Source: DASSUW01 sp963849695 (GTDB lineage: Bacteria > Actinomycetota > Thermoleophilia > Solirubrobacterales > Solirubrobacteraceae). From it: DNA of 64,000 nucleotides. The stretch is from NCBI GenBank assembly GCA_963849695.1, contig CAWKIT010000011.1:1-64000 (forward strand), written 5' to 3'. Shown piece after piece: positions 55,868 through 64,000 of this stretch. A program made the translations under genes and the position numbers. Numbering within the stretch: position 1 is the first letter of the stretch; every line of letters begins with the position of its first letter. A model generated the notes under the pieces. The model was not told the DNA's origin. It searched no databases and saw nothing but the letters and a program-made list of their open reading frames with translations.

Positions 55868-56529
55868 GCGCCCTCGCGGCGCTCGAGCGCGAGGTCGTCG
55901 ATTGCCGGCGGTGCCCGCGGCTCGTGGCGTGGCGCGAGCAGGTCGCAGCCGAGAAGCGGGCCGCGTTCCGCGACTGGGACTACTGGGGCCGCCCGGTGCC
56001 GGGGTTCGGCGACCCTGCTGCCCGCGTGGTGCTGCTCGGGCTCGCGCCCGCGGCGCACGGCGGCAACCGGACCGGCCGCGTGTTCACCGGCGACCGCTCG
56101 GGCGACTTCCTGTTCGCCGCCCTGCACGCGACCGGCTTCGCGAACCAGCCGACCGCCGTGTCGCGCGACGATGGCCTGCAGCTGACCGACTGCTTCATCA
56201 CGGCCGGCGTCAAGTGCGCGCCGCCGGCCAACAAGCCGCTGCCGGTCGAGCGCGACAACTGCTCCGAGTGGCTGGAGCGCGAGCTCGCGCTGCTGGAGCG
56301 GGCGCGGGTGATCGTCTGCCTCGGCCAGTTCGCCTGGAACCTCGTCGCCCCCCGCCCGCGGCCGCGGTTCGGCCACGGCGCCGAGGCGCGCGCCGGCCGC
56401 TACACGCTGCTCGGCTGCTTCCACCCCAGCCAGCAGAACACGTTCACCGGGAAGCTGACGGCGCCGATGATCGAGGCCGTGCTGCGGCGGGCGCGCGAGC
56501 TGGCCGACATCGAGCGCGCTGGGCCGTGA
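55864..56529 (+). CDS. udgB: family 5 uracil-DNA glycosylase
   Basis: 221 residues. Catalytic motif GLAPAAHGGNRTGRVFTGDRS replaces the usual Asp/Asn motif A, and motif B is HPSQQNTFTG; both define family 5 (UdgB). Four Cys for a 4Fe-4S cluster lie in DCRRCPRL, TDCFITAGVKC, and DNCSEW. Removes uracil and deaminated purines from DNA. Unusual operon partners: a TetR regulator and an MFS transporter. Confidence 0.93.
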   Translation: MSALAALEREVVDCRRCPRLVAWREQVAAEKRAAFRDWDYWGRPVPGFGDPAARVVLLGLAPAAHGGNRTGRVFTGDRSGDFLFAALHATGFANQPTAVSRDDGLQLTDCFITAGVKCAPPANKPLPVERDNCSEWLERELALLERARVIVCLGQFAWNLVAPRPRPRFGHGAEARAGRYTLLGCFHPSQQNTFTGKLTAPMIEAVLRRARELADIERAGP

Positions 56530-57722
56530 GCGCGTACGCGGCGGTGCTGCGGGTGCCGCACGTCGCGGCGCTGATCGCGGCGACGCTGCTGGCGCGGTTC
56601 CCGATCGGGATCAACGCTCTCGCGATCGTGCTGTACCTGCGCGCCGAACGCGGCTCGTTCGCGGTCGCCGGGGCGGTGGCCGGCGCGCTCGCGGCCGGCA
56701 GCGGCATCGGTGCGCCGGTCCAGGGACGACTGGTCGACGCGCACGGCCAGCGGCGCGTGCTGGTGCCGCTCGGGGTCATCCACGCGGCGGCGCTCGGCGC
56801 GCTGGTCGCGAGCACCGAGGCCGGGGCGCCGACGGGCGGGCTCGTCGCGTTCGGGTTCCTGGCGGGGTTCGCGATCCCGCCGACCTCGTCGGTCCTGCGC
56901 TCGATGTGGCCCGGCCTGCTGCGCGACCGTCCGCAGCTGATCCAGGCCGCGTACGCGCTCGACTCGGTGCTGATCGAGCTGATCTTCATCGTCGGGCCGC
57001 TGGTGACCGCGCTCGTCGCCACCTTCCTCGCGCCGCCCGCCGCGCTCGTGCTGTCGGCCGCCAGCGTGATCATCGGCACCGTCACCTTCACGGCCCTGCC
57101 GCCCTCGCGCGCGATGCGTCCGCAGCGCGACCGCCCCCGCGCCGGAGCGCTGGGCGCGCTCGGCTCGCCTGGCGTCCGCACGCTGGTGCTGACGTCGCTG
57201 CCGGCCGGGATCGGGATCGGTATCTGCGAGGTCACGCTGCCGGCGTTCAGCGACGCCAGTGGAGCCGCAGCGACGGCGGGCGTGCTGCTGGCGATCTGGT
57301 CGCTCGGCAGCGCCGCCGGCGGGCTCGTGTACGGCGCGCTCCCCAATCGGCCGCCGCTCAACCGCGTGCATCTCGCCGTTGCCGCGCTGCTGCCGCTCGG
57401 GCTGCTGCCGATGGCGGCCGCGCCGTCGGTCGCCGTCATGGCGCTGCTCGTGATCCCCGCCGGGATGTTCATCGCGCCGCTGCTGGCCACGCGCAACGAG
57501 CTGGTCGGCTGGGTCGCTCCGGAGGGAGCGCGCACCGAGGCGTACACGTGGCCGGTGACGGCGTTCGTCGGCGGAATCGCGATCGGCTCGGCGCTGGCGG
57601 GGGCGATCGTCGAGTCCGCGAGCTGGCGGACCGCGTTCGTGGTCGCCGCCGCGATCACGGCTGTCGGGACGGTGATCGCCGTCGCCCGCCGCAACACGGT
57701 GGCGCCGCCGGCCGCGGCCTAG
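56526..57722 (+). CDS. MFS transporter
   Basis: 398 residues, 12 predicted helices (HVAALIAATLLARFPIGINA; AVAGAVAGALAAGSGIGAPV; TAGVLLAIWSLGSAAGGLVY). The loop GRLVDAHGQRRVLV fits the MFS motif A position. Sequence resembles small exporters of unknown substrate common in actinobacteria. GTG start overlaps the UDG stop (GTGA). Confidence 0.88.
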   Translation: MSAYAAVLRVPHVAALIAATLLARFPIGINALAIVLYLRAERGSFAVAGAVAGALAAGSGIGAPVQGRLVDAHGQRRVLVPLGVIHAAALGALVASTEAGAPTGGLVAFGFLAGFAIPPTSSVLRSMWPGLLRDRPQLIQAAYALDSVLIELIFIVGPLVTALVATFLAPPAALVLSAASVIIGTVTFTALPPSRAMRPQRDRPRAGALGALGSPGVRTLVLTSLPAGIGIGICEVTLPAFSDASGAAATAGVLLAIWSLGSAAGGLVYGALPNRPPLNRVHLAVAALLPLGLLPMAAAPSVAVMALLVIPAGMFIAPLLATRNELVGWVAPEGARTEAYTWPVTAFVGGIAIGSALAGAIVESASWRTAFVVAAAITAVGTVIAVARRNTVAPPAAA

Positions 57723-57817
57723 AACTCCTCCGGAGCGCACTCGTGCCGCGTGCCTGGGCCACCAAGACGGGAGCTAGCACGACTGAGACTCCATGCCCTA
57801 CACCTACCCTCTCAGGA

Positions 57818-60800
57818 GTGCCGCTGTCACAGTTCACTCCGCGGGTCAGGGAGTGGTTCGAGCGCGCCTTCGACGCCCCCACGCCGGCTCAGGCGCAGGC
57901 ATGGCCCGCGATCGCCACCGGCGAGCACACGCTGATCAGCGCGCCCACCGGCTCGGGCAAGACGCTGGCCGCCTTCCTGTGGGCGCTCGACCGGATGGTC
58001 GCCGAGCCGACGGCCGACCGCACCCGGCTCGTCTATGTCTCGCCGCTGAAGGCGCTCTCCTACGACGTCGAGAAGAACCTGCGCGCGCCGCTCCGCGGCA
58101 TCGGCGCCGACGTCAAGGTCGCCATCCGCACCGGCGACACCCCCCAGCGGGAGCGCCAGTCGATGGTCCGCCACCCGCCGGACATCCTCATCACCACCCC
58201 CGAGTCGCTGTATCTGATGCTCACCAGCCAGGCGGCGAAGATCTTCGACGGCACCGAGCAGGTGATCGTCGACGAGATCCACGCGGTGGCGCAGACCAAG
58301 CGCGGCGCCCACCTGGCGCTCACGCTCGAGCGGCTGGCCGAGGCCGCGGACCGGGACGTCCAGCGCATCGGCCTCTCCGCCACCCAGAACCCACTCGAGG
58401 AGGTCGGCCGCTTCCTGGTCGGCCCGAAGCGCACCTGCACGGTCGTCGACACCGGCGTCCGCAAGCCGCTCGACCTGCAGATCCACGTCCCGGTCGAGTC
58501 GATGGTCGAGCCGGACTCCGACGTGGAGCTCGACCCGTTCGAGGGCACCGGGATGGAGGCGACCCGCAAGTCGATCTGGCCCGCGATCTATCCCAAGCTC
58601 CTCGACCTCGTCAAAGAGCACCGCAGCACCCTCATCTTCGTCAACAACCGCCGCGGCGCCGAGCGGCTCGCGCTGAGGCTCAACGAGCTCGCGCAGGAGC
58701 CGATCGCGCGCGCGCACCACGGCTCGCTCGCCCGCGAGGAGCGCCTCCTGGTCGAGGACCTGCTGAAGGCCGGCGAGCTGCCCTGCCTGGTCGCCACCTC
58801 GAGCCTCGAGCTCGGCATCGACATGGGCGCGATCGACCTCGTGCTGCAGGTCGAGTCGCCGAAGTCGGTCACCGCCGGCCTGCAGCGGATCGGACGCGCC
58901 GGCCACAACGTCGGCGACACCAGCAAGGGCCGCATCTTCCCGAAGTTCCGCGCCGACCTGCTCGAGTGCGCGGTGGTCGCCCAGCGCATGCGCGAGGGCC
59001 AGATCGAGACCACCGTGGTGCCCCGCAACGCGCTCGACGTGCTCGCCCAGCAGATCGTCGCCATGGCGGCCGCGGCCGGCGACGACGGCCTCAGCGTCGA
59101 CGCCCTGTACGCGCTCGTCACCCGCACCTACTCGTACGGCGAGCTCTCGCGCCAGCAGCTCGAGAACGTGCTCGACATGCTCGACGGCCGCTATCCGAGC
59201 GAGGAGTTCGGAGAGCTGCGCGCCCGCATCGTGTGGGACCGCGTGAACGGCACCATTCGCGCCCGCCGCGGCGCTCGCGCGCTCGCCATCACCAACGCCG
59301 GCACCATCCCCGACCGCGGCCTGTACTCCGTCAACCTCCCCGACGGCCGCCGCGTCGGCGAGTTCGACGAGGAGATGGTCTACGAGGCCCGGCCCGGCCA
59401 GACGTTCCTGCTCGGCGCCTCGAGCTGGCGGATCGAGGAGATCACCCGCGACCGCGTGATCGTCACCCCCGCGCCCGGCGTCCCCGCCGCGGTGCCGTTC
59501 TGGAAGGGGGACGGGCTCGGCCGCCCGAAGGAGCTCGGCGAGGCGATCGGCGCCTTCGCGCGCTGGGCGGTCGACCAGGAGCCGTCGAAGCTCGAGGGCG
59601 ACTACCACCTCGACCCGCTGGCGGCCAAGAACCTCGTCGACTTCCTGCGCGAGCAGCAGGCCGCCACCCGCGTGGTGCCGAGCGACCGCACGGTGGTGAT
59701 CGAGCGCTTCCGGGACGAGATCGGCGACTGGCGGCTGTGCATCCTCTCGCCCTTCGGCGGCCGCGTGCACGCCACCTGGGGCCTCGCCCTGACCGCCCGG
59801 ATCCGCGAGCAGTTCGGCCTCGAGTCGGATGCCATCTGGTCCGACGACGGCATCATCGTCCACCTCCCCGACGCCGACGAGCCGCCCGGCGCCGAGCTGG
59901 TGATGATCGAGCCCGACGACCTCGAGGACCTCGTGGTCGGCGAGCTCGGCGGCAGCGCCCTGTTCGGCGCGCGCTTCCGGGAGAACGCCGGCCGGGCCCT
60001 GCTGATCCCGCGCGCGTATCCCGGCCGCCGCACGCCGCTGTGGCAGCAGCGGCTCAAGAGCCAATCGCTCCTCGAGGTCGCCAAACGCTACGCCCAGTTC
60101 CCGATCGTGCTCGAGACCTACCGCGAGTGCCTGCGCGACGTGCTCGACGTGCCGGGCGTGACCGAGCTCCTGCGCGCGCTGCACTCGCGCGAGCTCAGCC
60201 TCGTCGAGGTCGAGACCCCGACCGCCAGCCCGCTCGCCTCCTCGCTGCTGTTCGACTACGTCGCCACTTACATGTACGAGGGCGACACGCCGAACGCGGA
60301 GCGGCGCGCCGCCGCCCTCGCGCTCGACCGCGACCTGCTGCGCGAGCTGCTCGGCCAGGAGGAGCTGCGCGAGCTGATCGACCCCGCCGCGCTCGACCAG
60401 GTCGAGGCCGATCTGCAGCGGACCTCCGAGCGCACCCGCGCCGACAGCGTCGACGCCCTGCACGACGTCCTGCGCCGCGTCGGCGACCTGACCGGCGACG
60501 AGGCGCGCCCCCGCGGCGGCACCGACGAGTGGCTCGAGCAGCTCGCCGGCGAGCGCCGCGCCGTCCGCCTGCGGGTCGGCGGCGAGCTGCGCTGGATCGC
60601 GGCCGAGGACGCCGGGCTGTACCGCGACGCGCTCGGCTCGGTTCCGCCCTCCGGCCTGCCCGAGGTGTTCCTGGAGGACGTGCCGGACGCGATGGAGCGG
60701 CTGGTGCGCCGCTTCGCCCGCACCCACGGCCCGTTCGAGGCGGGAGTGCTGAAGGACCGCTATGGGCTCGACCTCACGCCGGTGCTGGCCGGCCTCGAGC

Positions 60801-62160
60801 GTGCCGGCGAGCTGGTGCGCGGCGAGCTGCGGCCCGGCGGCACGCAGCGCGAGTGGTGCGACCCCGAGGTGCTGCGGCGGCTGCGCCGCGCCTCGCTGGC
60901 CGCCCTGCGAAAGGAGATCGAGCCCGCCGACCAGCGCGCGCTGGCGCGCTTCATGCCGAGCTGGCAGGGCGTCGACCGCCACCCGGCGTCCGGCGCCGGG
61001 ATCGACCGCCTGCGCGACGTGCTGGTGCCGCTGCAGGGCGTGGCGCTGCCGGTCGACGTGTGGGAGCGCGATGTGATCCCGCGCCGCGTCGGCGCCTACT
61101 CGCCGTCGTGGCTCGACCAGCTGTGCGCGTCCGGCGAGCTGGTGTGGGCCGGCGCCGGCTCGCTCGGCCGCCGCTCGGGCCGCGTGGCGCTCTACTTCCG
61201 CGAGGACGCGCCGCTGTTGGGCGCGCCGCCGGCGCCGCCCGCGGCCGAGGGCGGCGTGCACGACGCGATCCGCGCCCGCCTGGCCGCCGGCGCCTGCTTC
61301 TTCACCGACCTGCTGGCGGAGGTCGCGGGGGTGCCGACCGAGGAGCTGGTGGAGGCGTTGTGGGACCTCGTGTGGGCGGGCGAGGTGACCAACGACGCGT
61401 GGGCGCCGCTGCGGTCGCCGAAGCTCACCGCCGCCGCCCCGTGGTCGCAGAAGGCGCGCGCCGAGCGGCGCCGCAGCTTCAGCGCCCGCCGCCGCGGCGC
61501 GCAGCCGACCGTGCAGGGACGGTGGTCGCTGACCGAGTCGCTCTTCCGCGGCGACGATCCCGCGGCTCGCCGGCGCGCCCAGGCAGAGCTCCTGCTCGAG
61601 CGCTACGGGATCGTCACCCGCGAGCAGGTGCTCGCCGAGGGCATCCCCGGCGGCTTCTCGTCGCTGTATGACTCGCTCGCGGCGCTGGAGACGATCGGCG
61701 TCGCCCGCCGCGGCTACTTCATCGAAGGCCTCGGGGGCGCGCAGTTCGCGCTGCCGGGAGCGGTCGAGCGCCTGCGCTCGCAGCGCGACGACGACGCCGC
61801 GCCGCCGCTCGTGCTCGCCGCCACCGATCCGGCGCAGCCGTACGGCGCCGCCCTCAAGTGGCCGAAGACCGAGAACCGCTCCCCGGCCCGCACCGCCGGC
61901 GCCTATCTGGTGCTCGCGGGCGCCGAGCCGGTGGTGTACGTCGAGCGCGGCGGCAAGGGGCTGCAGTTCCTGGTCGCGGAGGACGATCCGCGCGTCACGC
62001 CCAGCCTGGAGGCGCTGGTCGAGGCGGTGCAGCGCGGGCGCGTCCGGCGGCTCGCGATCGAGCGGGTCAACGGCGAGCCGGTGGTCGGCTCGCCTTACGA
62101 GGCGTGCTGCTCGACCTCGGCTTCCGCGCCGGGCCGCGGAAGCTCACACTGTCGGCGTAG
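57818..62160 (+). CDS. lhr: Lhr-family DNA helicase, frameshifted near 62102
   Basis: About 1447 residues. Motif I APTGSGKTLAAF, motif II VIVDEIHAVAQTKRGAH, motif III GLSATQNP, motif V SSLELGIDMGAID, motif VI QRIGRAGHNVGD, then the Lhr winged-helix/beta-barrel core and a long C-terminal domain that lacks clear motifs. One base is missing near 62102; shifting gives VLLDLGFRAGPRKLTLSA and a stop at 62158-62160. GTG 57818 is 7 bases after TACCCT, so leaderless. Stop overlaps the Nei gene start (TAGTG). Role: 3'-5' helicase in DNA repair. Confidence 0.92.
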
Positions 62161-62933
62161 TGCCCGAGGGCGACACCATCCACTACCACGCGAGCCGGAT
62201 CCGCCCGGTCCTCGAGGGCCAGGTGCCGGACGCGATCGCAACCCCGCACCCGCGCTTCAGGCTCGACCGCTGGCCGGAGCGGCTCGGCGGACGGGCGGTG
62301 CGCGCGGTCGACGCGCACGGCAAGCACCTGTTCCTGCGCTTCGAGGGCGACCTCGTGATCCACTCGCACCTACGCATGACGGGCTCGTGGCGTGTCCTGC
62401 CAGTGGGCCGGCCGACGCCTTCGCGGGCCTGGCTGGTGATCCGCCGTGGCGACCACGAAGTGATCCAGCTGCGAGGACCCGTGCTCGAGCTGATGACCGA
62501 ATCCCGCACGCGCTTCGACCAGCGGCTGGCCGCCCTCGGGCCCGACATCCTGGCGCCCGAGCTCGACGAGGCGGAGTTCCTGCGGCGCCTGCGGCAGGAC
62601 GATCCGACCCGCGGGATCGGCGACGCGCTGCTGGACCAGCGGACGCTCGCGGGCATCGGGAACATGTGGAAGAGCGAGGGCTGCTTCGCCGCCGGCGTCG
62701 ACCCCTGGCGGCCGGCCGGACGGGTCACGGACGAGGAGGCGCTGGCGATCGTCCGCGAGCTGCGGCCGCGCATGCAGCAGTCGGCGGCGGACGGCCGGCA
62801 GGACCGCTGGCGGCGGATCTACAACCGCGCCGGCCGGCCGTGCCCGCGCTGCGGGCCACCGGCGCTGATCGCCGCGCGCGGCCAGGGCGACGACAACCGG
62901 CCGACGTTCTGGTGTCCGAGCTGCCAGCACTGA
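62160..62933 (+). CDS. Fpg/Nei-family DNA glycosylase (Nei2-like)
   Basis: 257 residues. PEGDTIHYHA at the start gives the catalytic Pro-Glu after Met removal. H2TH region ALLDQRTLAGIGNMWKSEG, and a C-terminal zinc finger CPRCG...CPSC. Cleaves oxidised pyrimidines and abasic sites. The GTG at 62160 shares its G with the last base of the lhr stop. Lhr and Nei2 pairs suggest joint repair. Confidence 0.92.
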   Translation: MPEGDTIHYHASRIRPVLEGQVPDAIATPHPRFRLDRWPERLGGRAVRAVDAHGKHLFLRFEGDLVIHSHLRMTGSWRVLPVGRPTPSRAWLVIRRGDHEVIQLRGPVLELMTESRTRFDQRLAALGPDILAPELDEAEFLRRLRQDDPTRGIGDALLDQRTLAGIGNMWKSEGCFAAGVDPWRPAGRVTDEEALAIVRELRPRMQQSAADGRQDRWRRIYNRAGRPCPRCGPPALIAARGQGDDNRPTFWCPSCQH

Positions 62934-63625
62934 GACGCGTCGGCCACAAGGGGGCCGACCACATCGCGCCCGGCAACACCATCGCGTCGTTCGACGCCGC
63001 GCTCGCCCACGGTGTCGACATGATCGAGTTCGACGTCCTGCCCGAGGACATGCGCCGCCCGCACGACAGCCGGCTGCTGCTGTCGCACGACTACGACCAC
63101 GACCTCTCGGCGGCGCTGACGCTCGAGCAGGGCCTCGCCCACCTGGCGTCGTCGTCCTTCACCAGCGTCGAGCTCGACGTCGACCTCAAGCTGCCCGGCT
63201 ACGAGGCGCGTGTGGTCGCGGCGCTGCGGGAGCAAGGGCTGGTGGAGCGCGCGCTGGTGTCGAGCACGTTCATGCGCAGCCTGGTGGCGGTCCGCGCACT
63301 CGAGCCGCAGCTGCGGCTCGGTTGGTCGGTCCCGCGCGCGCGGCGCGACTACACCCAGTCGCGGCTGTGGATGCTGCCGGCCTACGCGATGGTGGCGCGC
63401 ATCCGGCGGCGGCTGCCGCCCGCCGCCCGCGAGCATCTGACCGCCGGTCGCTGCGACGCGATCATGGCCCACTGGCGCCTCGTCTCCGGCGAGCTGGTGC
63501 GGACGGTGGGCGCCGCCGGCGGCGAGCTGTACGTGTGGACGGTCGACGACGCGGAGCGCATCCGCACGCTCGAGGCGATGGGCGTCACCGGCGTGATCAC
63601 GAACGACCCGCGGCTGTTCGACTGA
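62912..63625 (+). CDS. cytosolic glycerophosphodiester phosphodiesterase
   Basis: 237 residues. GDPD motifs: RRVGHKGADHIAPGNTIASF (His; the usual HRG is HKG here), VDMIEFDVLPEDM, LLSHDYDHDL (second His), SVELDVDLKLPG, and the end GELYVWTVDDAERI. No signal peptide. GTG 62912 overlaps the Nei gene by 22 bases. HKG instead of HRG loses a usual metal/phosphate-binding Arg and is worth noting. Confidence 0.88.
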   Translation: MSELPALRRVGHKGADHIAPGNTIASFDAALAHGVDMIEFDVLPEDMRRPHDSRLLLSHDYDHDLSAALTLEQGLAHLASSSFTSVELDVDLKLPGYEARVVAALREQGLVERALVSSTFMRSLVAVRALEPQLRLGWSVPRARRDYTQSRLWMLPAYAMVARIRRRLPPAAREHLTAGRCDAIMAHWRLVSGELVRTVGAAGGELYVWTVDDAERIRTLEAMGVTGVITNDPRLFD

Positions 63626-63648
63626 CGGCTCCGCACCGCTCGGTTCGG

Positions 63649-63676
63649 CCGACCCGTGATGAAGTGGGCGGGTCGG
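63649..63676 (+). terminator. hairpin between GDPD and sigma genes
   Basis: CCGACCCG, 12-base loop, CGGGTCGG: eight perfect pairs, 23 bases after the GDPD stop. No T-tract. Probable end of the lhr-nei-GDPD transcript. Confidence 0.5.
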
Positions 63677-63689
63677 TCGTAGTACAGGC

Positions 63690-64000
63690 GTGAACTCAGC
63701 GATGACCCTCCCCGCGTCCGCACCGGGCCGCATCGCTCTCGACTTCGAGCAGCTGTATCGCGCCACGCGGGATGACGTCTTCGCGTACGTCGCGACGATG
63801 CTGCACGATCGCAGCGCGGCGGAGGACGTGACCGCGCTCGCCTTCGAGCGCGCGTTCCGCAAGCGCAAGAGCTTCGATTCGCGGCGTGGCAGCGAGCGCG
63901 CGTGGGTGTTCGGGATCGCTCGCAATGCCGCGCTCGACGAGCTGCGCCGGATGAAGCGCACCGCGCCGCTGGCGACCGAGCCGACCTCGCCCGACGAGGA
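63690..64000 (+). CDS. ECF-type RNA polymerase sigma factor, 3' end outside window
   Basis: First about 103 residues only. Region 2 is clear: FEQLYRATRDDVFAYVATML, AEDVTALAFERAFRKRKSF and AWVFGIARNAALDELRRMKR. Region 4 lies beyond the edge. GTG 63690 or ATG 63702 may be the start. Subgroup cannot be assigned. Confidence 0.85.
   Translation, partial: MNSAMTLPASAPGRIALDFEQLYRATRDDVFAYVATMLHDRSAAEDVTALAFERAFRKRKSFDSRRGSERAWVFGIARNAALDELRRMKRTAPLATEPTSPDE

Noticed and set aside
56436..56445. GAACACGTTC as a LexA box
   Set aside because: Lies inside udgB coding sequence and lacks the CGAAC/GTTCG ends.
57827..61261. Long open frame (about 1140 codons) on the minus strand
   Set aside because: Antisense to the well-supported Lhr helicase; no protein features.
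56906..63625. A single 2239-codon plus-strand frame
   Set aside because: It is the Lhr frame with meaningless extensions, reading through the Nei gene in the wrong frame and joining the GDPD gene by chance.

Overview
The window is about 70% G+C, almost fully coding, and carries genes on both strands. The gene content (F420-type DUF385 oxidoreductase, ECF42 and SigG-like sigma factors, fused PafBC, UvrA-like ABC ATPase, MoxR/DUF58/SpoIIM/RDD cluster) and frequent TAnnnT hexamers 6-9 bases before start codons point to a high-GC actinobacterium. My best guess is Thermoleophilia (Solirubrobacter/Conexibacter type); that is inference, not a search result. I saw no rRNA, tRNA, CRISPR array, phage or transposase gene.

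Layout. 1-4.7 kb: 3' part of a GNAT protein, a small winged-helix gene under a perfect LexA box, a UvrA-like ABC ATPase, a DUF385 oxidoreductase and a Phd/VapC toxin-antitoxin pair. 4.7-8.7 kb (minus): YCII-ECF42 sigma operon with a matching promoter, and a secreted FG-GAP protein. 8.8-11.9 kb: HAD dehalogenase, TetR/SnoaL divergent pair, metallophosphoesterase, ACT-domain protein and a methyltransferase remnant. 11.9-12.3 kb: a gene-free repeat element. 12.3-18.4 kb: SigG-like sigma factor with an SDR, an MFS-VOC operon, AhpD-cupin, and a MocR regulator. 18.4-22.7 kb: three glycosyltransferases and two methyltransferases, probably surface glycan work. 22.7-27 kb: small proteins, a second repeat copy, secreted GDPD, RNase D, a GNAT remnant and an L,D-transpeptidase. 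27-34.2 kb: ABC exporter, membrane alpha/beta hydrolase, EcsC, SDR, HD-domain protein. 34.2-39.2 kb: LuxR regulator, methyltransferase, fused PafBC, PPOX protein. 39.2-48.2 kb: long RmlA, a membrane-PI-PLC-like fusion, a third repeat copy next to a truncated HAD gene, MFS and DeoR, a desaturase remnant cut at a GGGGTCAGACCCC palindrome, PucR-type regulator, RmlD and RmlB. 48.3-54.8 kb: MoxR cluster. 54.8-64 kb: lipoprotein, TetR, family-5 UDG, MFS, Lhr helicase, Nei-type glycosylase, GDPD, and the 5' end of an ECF sigma gene.

Common threads. DNA damage: the LexA-boxed gene, UvrA-like ATPase, PafBC, family-5 UDG, and the Lhr-Nei pair whose stop and start overlap. Envelope: dTDP-rhamnose enzymes, glycosyltransferases, L,D-transpeptidase, lipoprotein and the MoxR cluster.

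Two window-wide observations need attention. First, eight genes of otherwise normal length are each broken by one net one-base frameshift (a ninth is likely), which looks more like assembly indels than decay. Second, a palindromic repeat family with a CCGTCCTG...CAGGACGG core occurs three times, and one copy supplies the stop codon of a truncated HAD gene. This family is the best candidate here for something undescribed.
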